From positions 251,363 through 315,362 of the forward strand of contig CAZAQV010000003.1 of the NCBI GenBank assembly GCA_964487255.1: a stretch of 64,000 nucleotides of DNA, given 5' to 3'. The position numbers and the translations under genes were made by a program. The notes below the pieces were generated by a model. It made no database searches. It had not been told where the DNA came from and worked only from the letters and a program-made list of their open reading frames with translations. This DNA is from CAZAQV01 sp964487255 (lineage in GTDB: Bacteria; Myxococcota_A; Polyangia; Polyangiales; CAZAQV01). Shown here in pieces: positions 55,597 to 63,888 of the stretch (position 1 is the first letter of the stretch; each line of letters starts with the position of its first letter).

Positions 55597-56535
55597 TTAG
55601 AGTTTCGAGGCGGCATCCACGAGCTCGCGAACGTGCGCTGCACTGTTGTTGAGAAGTGACTTTTCCTCGTCGGAAAGCTCGATTTCGATGATGCGCTCGA
55701 CGCCGTCCTTACCGATTTGGCACGGAACACCCATGTAGATGCCTTCGTGTCCGTACTGACCGCTCAGGAAGGCGGCGCATGCGATGGTACGCTTTTGGTC
55801 TTTGAGGTAGCTCTGCGCCATACTGATCGCACCCGCCGCAGGCGCCACATATGCGCTCGTGCCCATGAGACCCACGATTTCACCGCCACCCTTTTTGGTG
55901 CGCTCTACAATCGCGTCGAGCTTGTCCTTGGCAATGAGCTGCGTCACGGGAATACCGTTGACGTTGCAGTACGAAAGCGTGGGAACCATAGTGTCACCGT
56001 GGCCACCAAGCACAAGAGCGCCGACCTCTTTGGTGCTACAGCCAACTTCGTCGGCGATGAAGTGTTGAAAGCGAGCGCTGTCGAGTGCGCCCGCCATGCC
56101 GACGACCTTCGCGTGCGAAAAACCTGTGACCTTTTGCATCTCGTAAACCATCGCATCGAGTGGGTTTGAGATGACGATCACAAATGCATCGGGCGCGTGC
56201 TCTTTGATACCGGAGGCAACCGAACGGATGATCTTGAGGTTGATCGCGAGCAAGTCGTCACGACTCATGCCCGGCTTTCGCGGAACACCCGCTGTGACGA
56301 TGCACACGTCCGATCCCGCGATGTCCGCGTAGTTCGCGCTGCCTGAAATTTTCGCGTCGAATCCGTCGAGCGCACAAGCTTGCGAGATGTCGAGCGCCTT
56401 GCCCTTCGCAACGCCCTCCTTGTCGGGAATATCCACCAGGATGACGTCCCCAAGTTCACGGCGCGCGCACAGGATGGCGAGCTCGCCGCCAATGTTTCCA
56501 GCTCCAATCAAGGCTATTTTCGGTCGCTTCGGCAT
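55597..56535 (-). CDS. mdh: Malate dehydrogenase
   Basis: 312 residues; oxidises malate to oxaloacetate with NAD. The Rossmann motif is GAGNIGGELAILCA, the substrate-binding Arg is in VPRKPGMSRDDLL, and the catalytic His is in VLGGHGDTMVP. It is of the LDH-like MDH type. GGGAG upstream supports the ATG at 56533-56535; longer in-frame starts (to 56655) would run under the divergent barrel-like gene. It leads the mdh-sucC-sucD block. Confidence 0.95.
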   Translation of the reverse strand: MPKRPKIALIGAGNIGGELAILCARRELGDVILVDIPDKEGVAKGKALDISQACALDGFDAKISGSANYADIAGSDVCIVTAGVPRKPGMSRDDLLAINLKIIRSVASGIKEHAPDAFVIVISNPLDAMVYEMQKVTGFSHAKVVGMAGALDSARFQHFIADEVGCSTKEVGALVLGGHGDTMVPTLSYCNVNGIPVTQLIAKDKLDAIVERTKKGGGEIVGLMGTSAYVAPAAGAISMAQSYLKDQKRTIACAAFLSGQYGHEGIYMGVPCQIGKDGVERIIEIELSDEEKSLLNNSAAHVRELVDAASKL

Positions 56536-56654
56536 GCTTTTTCTCCCTTTCGGTCTCGCGACGTATATCAGGGGCAAGCGCGATTTTCGAGCCCGAGTTC
56601 GTGCGCACGGATACGCTTTGCCAACGGATAGGAGCATCTGGCACAATTGCGGCA

Positions 56655-58010
56655 ATGCTTCGGTTTCCCGCGACTTTGGGAATAATTCTAACGAGCCTGC
56701 TCCTGCTCACGGGGCCGACCTCCGCGCAAGAGCAGATGAACGTGGCGGTGATGGGCTTCGGCGGAACCACGGGTGCCAAAATCCGACAGTCCGTCGTCTC
56801 AGCCATGAGCACCCGAAAGGAAATCAACGTCGTGCCCCTGAGCGACGTGCGCTCCGCAGAAGAGCGACTCGGCGTAAGTGTGAATGACACGACTGGCGCA
56901 CAGAAGGTCGGCCACGAACAACGTATCGTCGGGTTCATCGATGGCAACGCGGGTCGGCGCGGGCGGGCTTGGACAGCTCGCATTGAACTGCGCAGCGGTA
57001 CGACCGGCGAAGTCCTCAGGACGGCAAGCTTTCGCGATCGCACCTTGAACGGGCTCCAGCGCAAAGTCCGCTTCGGCACTTGGGGTGCCATTCGAGAGCC
57101 GCTGCAGACAACAGCAGGCCAAGCGTTCGCTGCTGCGGACGAGCCCTCCGAAGCCGTTGAAGAAGCGGCTGCGGGTGATGACGAGTGGGAGGAAGGCGAC
57201 GAGTGGGAGGAAGGCGACGACCGGGAGGAAGGCGACGAGTGGGAGGAAGGCGACGAGTGGGAGGAAGGCGACGATGAAGAGTCGCAGAGCGATGCGCCAC
57301 CACACGATGTGATGCCCTCGATGCGTGCGTCGGTCGGACTAACTGGACTGATGCGATCGCTGTCGTTCTCGTACCAAGGTGGCGACGTCTCACCGAGTTC
57401 CTTCGCCACCTTGGGCCTCGGCTTTCGTTTACAGGTCCATCCGATCGAAAACCTTGGCGTCCTGCTTCATGGAGATGCAATCTTTCCAATCTCCTCTGGT
57501 GATACCGACGGCAACCTCAGCTATCCGACATCCTCGGGGCACTTGCTCGTGGCCGCTCACGGACGCTTTTCACTCGACGACGCCATCGTCGGTGTCACGC
57601 TCGGAATCGAACATCGCGAGACCGTCATTTCCGCAGCGGGTCCTGCGAGGCCACAAACGCCGACAGCCGCACCGGTCCCGTCGGTTTCGTACGATGCGCT
57701 GCGTCTCGGCGGTGACCTTCAACTGTCAGTTTCATCGCTGTTGCTTGAGTTCCACGGTGCCCTGCTCTTTCCACTTGCTGTCGGTTCCATCGACGACCCC
57801 GTGTGGATGCGGGACGCTGGCGGTTTCGGTTTCAACATTGGGGCTGAGCTCGACTTGCCCGTGGAAGGATCGTGGAGTTTCGTCGCCGGAGCCGACCTGG
57901 ACCTCTTCCTGCTGAGCGCTGGGGCTGTGGATACAAATGACCCATTTCCCGAAGCCTCGGCGAGCGACCTCTACGTGAGTGTATACCTCGGATCCGGATT
58001 CACGCTTTAG
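56655..58010 (+). CDS. Secreted protein with acidic tandem repeat and predicted beta-barrel-like C-terminus
   Basis: 451 residues. A signal peptide (PATLGIILTSLLLLTGPTSA, cleavage before QEQMNVAVMGFGG) is followed by a domain of about 130 residues (VAVMGFGGTTGAKIRQSVVS onwards) that may bind ligand, an acidic repeat of five EWEEGD-type 18-bp units (57183-57272; one unit is DREEGD), and a C-terminal half rich in alternating hydrophobic residues (LGVLLHGDAIFPIS, ending YVSVYLGSGFTL) that looks like a small outer-membrane barrel. I do not recognise a family. The 3' end overlaps the recombinase gene by 11 bp. Confidence 0.62.
   Translation: MLRFPATLGIILTSLLLLTGPTSAQEQMNVAVMGFGGTTGAKIRQSVVSAMSTRKEINVVPLSDVRSAEERLGVSVNDTTGAQKVGHEQRIVGFIDGNAGRRGRAWTARIELRSGTTGEVLRTASFRDRTLNGLQRKVRFGTWGAIREPLQTTAGQAFAAADEPSEAVEEAAAGDDEWEEGDEWEEGDDREEGDEWEEGDEWEEGDDEESQSDAPPHDVMPSMRASVGLTGLMRSLSFSYQGGDVSPSSFATLGLGFRLQVHPIENLGVLLHGDAIFPISSGDTDGNLSYPTSSGHLLVAAHGRFSLDDAIVGVTLGIEHRETVISAAGPARPQTPTAAPVPSVSYDALRLGGDLQLSVSSLLLEFHGALLFPLAVGSIDDPVWMRDAGGFGFNIGAELDLPVEGSWSFVAGADLDLFLLSAGAVDTNDPFPEASASDLYVSVYLGSGFTL
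57183..57272 (+). repeat. 18-bp tandem repeat encoding EWEEGD
   Basis: Five consecutive 18-bp units (gagtgggaggaaggcgac; the third unit starts gaccgg). The unit count is likely variable between strains, as with many acidic coding repeats. Confidence 0.9.
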
Positions 58011-58920
58011 ACCGAGGGTGATAACGGGTGTGAACCGACCGAAGATGGTCGGTCGCCACGTGCGTGTACACTTCGGTCGTCGAGATGTCTTTGTGGCCGA
58101 GCATGGACTGCACCGACCGCAAGTCCGCACCGCCTCGAAGCAAGTGCGTCGCGAACGAATGGCGCAACGTGTGCGGAGACACAGTCTTGGATATGCCCGC
58201 GATCCGGGCGTAACGTCCGAGCAATTTCCATACCCCTTGGCGGGTCAGCGGACGCCGACGGTTGTTTAGAAAGACGTGCCCCTCGCCGGGGCGAGCAAAC
58301 TTTGGTCTCGCCGACTGCGCCCACTCGCGAAGGGCGTCGAGGGCCACGCTCGCAATCGGCACCACTCGCGTCTTGTCGCCCTTTCCGGTCACGCGCACGA
58401 AGCCCGACTCGACGTTGATGTTCGACATCTGCAGGTTGACGAGTTCTGAGACACGTAGTCCCGACGAATAGAGCAACACAATCATCGCATGATCGCGTAA
58501 GCCGCGATCCGTCGACGTGTCAGGTGCGCCGAGGAGCCGCTCAACTTCGCCTTCACTGAGCACCTTGGGCAAGCGTGAGATTTTCTTCGGGGCGTCAAGG
58601 AGTTCACTGGGATCGACGCGAATCTCCTTTTCATCCATCAGGAACTTGAAGAAGCCACGAAGCGAGGAAAGCATTCGAGCTTGTGAACGCGGGCTGAGTC
58701 TCGCGCGTGAAAGCGACACCAAAAACTCAGCGACGATGCCCATCTCGATGCACGCAGGCTCAGCGCAGCCTTTGTCAACCGCGAAGTTGATGAACCGACT
58801 CAAATCGCGCGCATACGACTCAATCGTGTTGGGCTGAAGACCACGCTCTACGCGCAAATGTCCAACATATCGCTCCACCCAAACATCGAGTTCTGATTGT
58901 TTTTTTGCCGCTTCGCTCAA
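58000..58920 (-). CDS. xerD: Tyrosine recombinase XerD-like
   Basis: 306 residues. Resolves chromosome dimers at the dif site with XerC. SAM-like N-terminal domain (VERYVGHLRVERGLQPNTIE) and a catalytic domain with Arg in SSGLRVSELVNLQ, Lys in TGKGDKTRVV, HxxR in HTLRHSFATHLL, His in LGHKDISTTE and the nucleophile Tyr in VYTHV. All catalytic residues are present. There is no neighbouring phage gene or att-like site, so it is a housekeeping recombinase rather than an integrase. Confidence 0.92.
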   Translation of the reverse strand: MSEAAKKQSELDVWVERYVGHLRVERGLQPNTIESYARDLSRFINFAVDKGCAEPACIEMGIVAEFLVSLSRARLSPRSQARMLSSLRGFFKFLMDEKEIRVDPSELLDAPKKISRLPKVLSEGEVERLLGAPDTSTDRGLRDHAMIVLLYSSGLRVSELVNLQMSNINVESGFVRVTGKGDKTRVVPIASVALDALREWAQSARPKFARPGEGHVFLNNRRRPLTRQGVWKLLGRYARIAGISKTVSPHTLRHSFATHLLRGGADLRSVQSMLGHKDISTTEVYTHVATDHLRSVHTRYHPRSKA

Positions 58921-58950
58921 GCCGCGTTAATCGTACGGCCGCTTGGCGGC

Positions 58951-59265
58951 TCAACCAACTTCTTGCGCAACCCAGGAGAGGTAGTCGGGCAAACCGTGTT
59001 CGACGCTCCAAGCGAGCAATTCCGGGCAGTCATACGGGTGGAGCTGCACAACGCGCTCGCGTAATTTGGCGAACCCCGCAGCAGTCGTTTTGATAATAAG
59101 CATCAGTTCTTCGTCGCTCTGGACTTCACCCTCCCAGCGATAGGTCGAGCGAATGCCCGGAACGGTGTTGACGCAAGCGGCAAGTCGTTCGCCGACGAGA
59201 ACTTCGGCAATGGATCTCGCAACCTCTTCGCTCGGTACCGTACAAAAACAGACCATCACGTTCAT
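58951..59265 (-). CDS. cutA: Divalent cation tolerance protein CutA
   Basis: 104 residues, a small trimeric protein of the CutA1 family. The conserved N-terminus MVCFCTVPSEEVARSIAEVL, LAACVNTVPGIRSTYRWEGE and the C-terminal HPYDCPELLAWSVEHGLPDYL segment, split here, are all typical. It has been linked to copper tolerance but its biochemical role is unsettled. The ATG at 59263-59265 is preferred; an earlier in-frame start (to 59355) adds 30 residues without homology. Confidence 0.94.
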   Translation of the reverse strand: MNVMVCFCTVPSEEVARSIAEVLVGERLAACVNTVPGIRSTYRWEGEVQSDEELMLIIKTTAAGFAKLRERVVQLHPYDCPELLAWSVEHGLPDYLSWVAQEVG

Positions 59266-59291
59266 GCCACGCAGCGTAGCATTCGCAGCGC

Positions 59292-59906
59292 CTAGAAGCC
59301 GAGCACCCGCTTGGGCTCGTCGCGCGAAACCAGGACGCGTATGCCAGAACGCCACCGAGTCATGTGACGAAGACGCATGACGCCGTCGCGCGCCAAGGGC
59401 AGAAAGACCTCTATGGCGGCACCATCCGCACTCGGCAAGGTGCCCGAAGGAAAAATAAACAATCCCACCTCAATCGGCTTTTCGGGGTCGAAGAGGTCGT
59501 ACGCCTGAGCGCTGGGCGTTGCCCGACGCATGACGCGAGAGATGGCCTCGTCTCGCTTGACCACCCGCCACAAGCTACGCGGTCGACGCGTGCGTCCGCC
59601 GAGCGAGACGCCCATAACCACTTCGGGGGCCATCACGTCCTCGAGCGTCGTTCGGTCGCCGGTCGCAAGCGCCACGAGCAGCTTCTTTGCGACGCGCTGC
59701 TCTTCGAGAAACCGTTCTTCTTGCCGTACGACCTCCACGTCCGGGTAGAGCGCAGAGAGTTCCTCGTCACTGGTGTTGTTGCTAGGACTCCATGACACCC
59801 GGTCGTTGCGCGCAGTGGCTGGAGTCACTGTCTGCGCGTCGCCGCAGCCCACCATCGCAACGAGCAACAGCGCGCTAGAGGTCGAGTGTGTAAGTCGATA
59901 GAGCAC
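59292..59906 (-). CDS. Small lipoprotein of unknown function
   Basis: About 204 residues from a GTG at 59904-59906, with a lipoprotein signal (SSALLLVAMVGCGDAQ, lipobox MVGC). The mature part begins with a Ser/Thr/Asn linker, then a folded domain containing LATGDRTTLEDVMAPEVVMG and a strand-rich end. The start overlaps the end of the upstream amidotransferase gene by 32 bp. An ATG-led upstream start would put the signal deep inside the protein. No family is recognised. Confidence 0.7.
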   Translation of the reverse strand: MLYRLTHSTSSALLLVAMVGCGDAQTVTPATARNDRVSWSPSNNTSDEELSALYPDVEVVRQEERFLEEQRVAKKLLVALATGDRTTLEDVMAPEVVMGVSLGGRTRRPRSLWRVVKRDEAISRVMRRATPSAQAYDLFDPEKPIEVGLFIFPSGTLPSADGAAIEVFLPLARDGVMRLRHMTRWRSGIRVLVSRDEPKRVLGF

Positions 59907-60723
59907 GGTCCACGACCAGCACCTGCCCTTTAGCAAGTTGCGTGTAGTCGCTCGATGGTGATTGCTTGCCACCCAGAACCAGGACGTAACGGTGTTCTGT
60001 TGAAAGCGCAAGCGCGCCGACGCCACTGAAGCGCCGAGAAACCCAGCACAGCTCGACGCCCCGCTGCAAGGCGTAGAACGAACGCCCATCGGTCAGCATA
60101 CAAGTCAGCGACGGCTCCGGCGCATCAACTTCCATACAGAGTTTGTCGACCTCGCGCACGGTTTGAGACAACGCTGCGTGAACTTGTTTCTCACGATCGC
60201 TGCGAGAGAACTCGCCCTCTTGCCCTAGGGCATCGCGCTCATAAAGGTGGCGGAGTAAGACGTGAAACAAGACTTCGCTGTCGGTCTGTCCGCGGATGTT
60301 TCGGCGGATGAAGTCAGGAATGCCCTCGAGCAGTCGATCGCGCATCCGTCCGAACTCCGGAATCGTCCCGGCATGCGCAAAAAGCCAAGAGCGCATCCGG
60401 AAAGGGTGTGTGTTCTCGGCGCGAAAACCTCCCACCGTTGGAAAACGCAAATGCATGATGGCACAGTCGGTGCTGACCGAGTTTGCGATTTCGCCCCAGT
60501 TGATGGTGCGGTCTTCGGAGAGCGGTCGCTTCTTGAGAAGGACCTCACCGTTTTGGTAGAAACCGAGGCCCCAACCGAGTGGACCCGATGTGACTTTGGG
60601 ACCGAGCACAGCGCCTTCTCGTTCGAGCGTCGCTTGTAGCCGGTCGCGTCGGTTCGACAGGTAACCCACAAGACAGGCGGGCCTTGGATCGGCGCTGTCG
60701 TAGTTGGGTGAGGATGGTGTCAT
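59875..60723 (-). CDS. Class II glutamine amidotransferase-like protein (YafJ-type)
   Basis: 282 residues. The Ntn-hydrolase-type GATase fold shows CLVGYLSN (nucleophile candidate Cys17), LRFPTVGGFRAENTHPF (glutamine and oxyanion site), FAHAGTIPEF and FRGQTDSEVLFHVLL-type NIRGQTDSEVLFHVLL. In active members the Cys follows the initiator Met directly; here 16 residues (MTPSSPNYDSADPRPA) precede it and no start codon lies next to it, so an unusual maturation step or loss of activity is possible. It is downstream of a small membrane protein gene with a 4-bp overlap. Confidence 0.82.
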   Translation of the reverse strand: MTPSSPNYDSADPRPACLVGYLSNRRDRLQATLEREGAVLGPKVTSGPLGWGLGFYQNGEVLLKKRPLSEDRTINWGEIANSVSTDCAIMHLRFPTVGGFRAENTHPFRMRSWLFAHAGTIPEFGRMRDRLLEGIPDFIRRNIRGQTDSEVLFHVLLRHLYERDALGQEGEFSRSDREKQVHAALSQTVREVDKLCMEVDAPEPSLTCMLTDGRSFYALQRGVELCWVSRRFSGVGALALSTEHRYVLVLGGKQSPSSDYTQLAKGQVLVVDRALSTYTLDL

Positions 60724-60914
60724 GGGCTGTCTCTGTCTTTACTTGATTCTGGCGCGGGCGGCGGCCGGCGCAAGGCTTCGCTGTACGCATCCAGCAGTGC
60801 CTGCGTGCGAAGCACTGCACGACGCTTACCTATTGATTCTATCACACGAAGCACCAGCACCACGATGAACCACAAGATCGCTATAGCGATTGCAAACGCA
60901 AACCCAGGGTTCAT
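60720..60914 (-). CDS. Small single-pass membrane protein
   Basis: About 64 residues from an ATG at 60912-60914 (an in-frame GTG at 60929 would add five). One hydrophobic segment (FAFAIAIAILWFIVVLVLRVI) is followed by a basic/amphipathic stretch and a Pro/Ser-rich charged tail. The stop overlaps the amidotransferase start by 4 bp (ATGA), which makes translational coupling likely and supports the gene being real. Function unknown; it may anchor or regulate the neighbour. Confidence 0.6.
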   Translation of the reverse strand: MNPGFAFAIAIAILWFIVVLVLRVIESIGKRRAVLRTQALLDAYSEALRRPPPAPESSKDRDSP

Positions 60915-60976
60915 CTCACTGAAAAACACTGATATATTCTATTACACGCTCCACGCTTCTCACGTAAGATGCCCGG

Positions 60977-63601
60977 GTGAAGGGGATTGTGGGCGTTGCA
61001 CGACGAAGGTCTTTCGCATGGCTCACGCTGATCTTCGTCGCGTGTCTGGCTCACAGGGCACACGCACAGCAAACTGTCTACGAGGTTTCAGCGGTATTGC
61101 TCAAAGATCCTCTTCGGGTGCGCGTCGAAGCTCGGATCAATTTCGAAGTCGCCGACGATCGCCCGGTGTCGTTTTGGCTCTACGCCGCGCGCACACTTGT
61201 CGCACCGAGCAACCTCGATGACCGAAACTGGCGCTGGATCTTCCCCGGCAATCGCTCTCTTTCATCCATCCACTGGCTCAAAGAAGAACTCGACGGTCGC
61301 AGTGCGAGCTTCGATCGGGTCCGCGACGACCTCAGTGCGCGCGGACTCGAGCTCAGGCCCAGCTCCCCGCTAGCGCCCGGCCGACACTCCGCGCGGTTCG
61401 CATACGAGATAGAGATACCTGAACGATTCGGGCGTTTTGGTGTGGCCGGTAATCGGATCTCACTGACCGGCCCCTGGTATCCACTCCTTGTTGACGGCGG
61501 AGCGCTCGTCGAAACGGCGTCACACACCCTACGCGTGGTGGCCGATGCACCCATCGTCGTCGGGGACCATCCGGCCATTAGCGGAGACTACACGAAGGTC
61601 CGTGGGCTCTTTGCGCCAGTGACCATCGACGAGGACTTGGTCCGGCAACCGGAGCGAGTACGGGGACACCCCGTTGTACTTTACAGCAGCGGAAAACTCG
61701 AGGACCCGCCTCAGTGGGCCGGTTCTCAGCGCATTCCGACACGTCAGCTGCTACTGGAGACACTTACAGACGCACTTGAGACCGCCCGGTTCTTCAAGCT
61801 TGAGGTGCCAGCATCCACCAGTATTACGCTCGTTCCTTCTCGTGCCGAACTTGCTGCGAATGCGCCTGGCCAAGTTCTGATCTCAGACCGCGTCTTTGAA
61901 CTTTTCCCGCTCGAAGATTTTCGCGCATTTCACCGAAGGGCGATTGCGCGCGCCGTTTTCCGCGATTGGTTCATGCGAGGCGCACGCGGCACACAAGACA
62001 CCTACCTTGAGGCGGACATGCGGGCGGTGGCACTCGGAGAGCTCGATCGCATTCGCCGGGACAAGAAAGCCAAGACCCCACGAGAGCTGCTTGAATGGGC
62101 TGCCTTCAACCCGGCCGTCGATAGCCTGCTTCATGCTCGGCAGGTGCCTTTCGTCAATGAATACTTTGGTGTGGTCGACGACTCCGACCCTTTTCGCTCG
62201 GCTCCCTGGTTCGCCTTCGCTTCGCTGTCGAGCGGCAAACGTGTCTTCGAAATGGCGCGCAGCGCCCTCGACGCGGAGACCTTCGCGGCACTTCGAACGG
62301 CACTTGTCCAAGTTGACCGCCCCGTCGAGGAGGTCTTTGCCGCGCAGGGCGTGTCACCCTCGCGTCTTCAGGACTGGATCGACGCAGGGAAAACGCAGGT
62401 TAACTACCGAATCGCCGCTGTGCGCCAAGACGGAACCGACACCATCGTGCAGATCGAACGGGAAGGTGACGTGCGCCGGGAGCCGGTCACCGTGCTGCTC
62501 GAGGACGGGGAGGGAAAACTCCATCGCGCACAATGGGATGGTCAGGGACAGACCGGCGAGGTGCGATTCGAGGGCGTGCGCGAGGTCAACGATGCGGTAC
62601 TCGACCCCGGCGGACGGCTCGTTCAAAGCTCGGAAGTTGCCGGCGGCCACCCGCGCGGAGACGACGCAACGACCCATCCATGGCGTCCTCCTTTGCTGCG
62701 CGCCTTTGGACTCAACCTGCTCGTCTCCGAGGACGATTTCTCGGGCTTCATCGATTTTGCGATGCGCCGACGCTACAACCTAGAAGAAGCGTTCACATTC
62801 ACGGCCAGCCATTCGCCGGCGGGTACTGCAGGCGCCATTCGTTACGTCCGCGGCTTCGGCCCGAAGCTCCACGGCAACGCGCGCTCGGCTTCGGCCAGCG
62901 TTGGCGTTCAGTTCGACCACCTTTCCGCGGGTTTCGCGGCGGACGAGGGCTCGGGCTACCGACCGTCCGTCTTGGCCGGTGTTGGCACCTCGACCTACCG
63001 CTTCATCTTTGACCCACGCGATGGATACTCGCTGGGTGCCAGCGGCCGTTTTGGCATCGCGTTCCTCGAAAACGGGGACGCCCGGCCCTCGGCCAGCCTG
63101 GGCGCCCGGGGAACGATCGGCATTTCTCCTGAACTTCGGCACCTCACCTTACTTGTAGGTAGTGTAGGTGTTGCGATTAACCCCCAACTCGCGGCAGAGT
63201 TTCAGGGCGTCGGGGGACGCTTCGGACTGCGCGGATACGAGACATCCGAGCTGCTCGGGCGCGCGAAGGTGTACGGTGTTGTCGAGCATCGCTACACGGC
63301 ACTCACCGACCTTTCGTGGAACGTCCTTCATTTGGTTTGGATCCGTGAGGTCCAGCTGGCGGCATTCGCCGGCGCCGGCTTGGTCATCGCCCCACGCGAA
63401 GGTGGCGCCATACGCGCGGCGGCCGAAGTGGGCGCTGGCATTCGATTTCATTTCGAATACGGCGGCGTTCAGCCGGGGGTTGTCTCCCTGGACTGGGCCC
63501 TTCCGCTCATCCGCGACCCAAACGGGACAGGAAGCGATGGGATTCCCGGCGCAGCCCGACCGCCGATCGGGTTCTACCTATCGTTCGACCAGTACTTTTA
63601 G
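60977..63601 (+). CDS. Predicted fusion of a degenerate M1-peptidase-like domain and an Omp85-like barrel
   Basis: 874 residues from a GTG at 60977. A signal peptide (FAWLTLIFVACLAHRAHA) leads to a large region (about 30-540) with the layout of an aminopeptidase N-like protein: a beta-rich N-terminal domain ending in GPWYPLLVDGG, a helical middle domain, the ARSALDAETFAALRTALVQV helices and a closing beta domain (VTVLLEDGEGKLHRAQWDG). The zinc motif is not present: the equivalent segment is FHRRAIARAVFRDWF, so it is probably inactive. The last 300 residues are strand-rich with the Omp85-like RFGLRGYETSELLG, VYGVVEHRYTALTDL and terminal Phe (FYLSFDQYF). It is likely an outer-membrane protein with a periplasmic peptidase-like domain. 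Confidence 0.65.
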   Translation: MKGIVGVARRRSFAWLTLIFVACLAHRAHAQQTVYEVSAVLLKDPLRVRVEARINFEVADDRPVSFWLYAARTLVAPSNLDDRNWRWIFPGNRSLSSIHWLKEELDGRSASFDRVRDDLSARGLELRPSSPLAPGRHSARFAYEIEIPERFGRFGVAGNRISLTGPWYPLLVDGGALVETASHTLRVVADAPIVVGDHPAISGDYTKVRGLFAPVTIDEDLVRQPERVRGHPVVLYSSGKLEDPPQWAGSQRIPTRQLLLETLTDALETARFFKLEVPASTSITLVPSRAELAANAPGQVLISDRVFELFPLEDFRAFHRRAIARAVFRDWFMRGARGTQDTYLEADMRAVALGELDRIRRDKKAKTPRELLEWAAFNPAVDSLLHARQVPFVNEYFGVVDDSDPFRSAPWFAFASLSSGKRVFEMARSALDAETFAALRTALVQVDRPVEEVFAAQGVSPSRLQDWIDAGKTQVNYRIAAVRQDGTDTIVQIEREGDVRREPVTVLLEDGEGKLHRAQWDGQGQTGEVRFEGVREVNDAVLDPGGRLVQSSEVAGGHPRGDDATTHPWRPPLLRAFGLNLLVSEDDFSGFIDFAMRRRYNLEEAFTFTASHSPAGTAGAIRYVRGFGPKLHGNARSASASVGVQFDHLSAGFAADEGSGYRPSVLAGVGTSTYRFIFDPRDGYSLGASGRFGIAFLENGDARPSASLGARGTIGISPELRHLTLLVGSVGVAINPQLAAEFQGVGGRFGLRGYETSELLGRAKVYGVVEHRYTALTDLSWNVLHLVWIREVQLAAFAGAGLVIAPREGGAIRAAAEVGAGIRFHFEYGGVQPGVVSLDWALPLIRDPNGTGSDGIPGAARPPIGFYLSFDQYF

Positions 63602-63606
63602 CCTCT

Positions 63607-63682
63607 GGCTCTTCTCGGCTGCGCGTCACAAGCATCGATTTGCACCTAGCAAATCGGCTTGCTTTGGCTCCGCACGCTCATC
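63607..63682 (-). repeat. Dispersed palindromic element A, copy 12
   Basis: Minus-strand core GATTTGC-TAGGT-GCAAATC (plus 63637-63655), outer stem AAGC/GCTT, arms GATGAGCGTGCGGAGCC and GCAGCCGAGAAGAGCC. Confidence 0.88.
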
Positions 63683-63691
63683 GCGGCCTCT

Positions 63692-63767
63692 GGCTCTTCT
63701 CGGCTGCGCGTCACAAGCATCGATTTGCACCTAGCAAATCGGCTTGCTTTGGCTCCGCACGCTCATC
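63692..63767 (-). repeat. Dispersed palindromic element A, copy 13 (tandem duplicate of copy 12)
   Basis: Identical to copy 12 over the 85-bp period, with core at 63722-63740. The identity points to a recent duplication. Confidence 0.88.
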
Positions 63768-63865
63768 GCGGCCTCTGGCTCTTCTCGGCTGCGCTTCGAA
63801 ACCAGCCATGTGCGCTGCGATGACGCGCCAGCGGAAGAGCCAAGAACTCAGGCGAAGCTTAGAAC

Positions 63866-63888
63866 AGGCTGTGCCACCCGCACAGCCT
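63866..63888. repeat. 9-bp perfect hairpin inside the disrupted element A copy
   Basis: AGGCTGTGC and GCACAGCCT pair perfectly around CACCC. It has the stem-loop-plus-flanking-pair plan of element A but an unrelated sequence. No copy elsewhere in the window was seen. Confidence 0.5.

Noticed and set aside
58000..58920. Phage or genomic-island integrase
   Set aside because: Sequence and neighbours match housekeeping XerD; there is no phage gene, no att-like repeat and no composition shift next to it. The tRNA-Val gene is 22 kb away and is not flanked by a partial copy.
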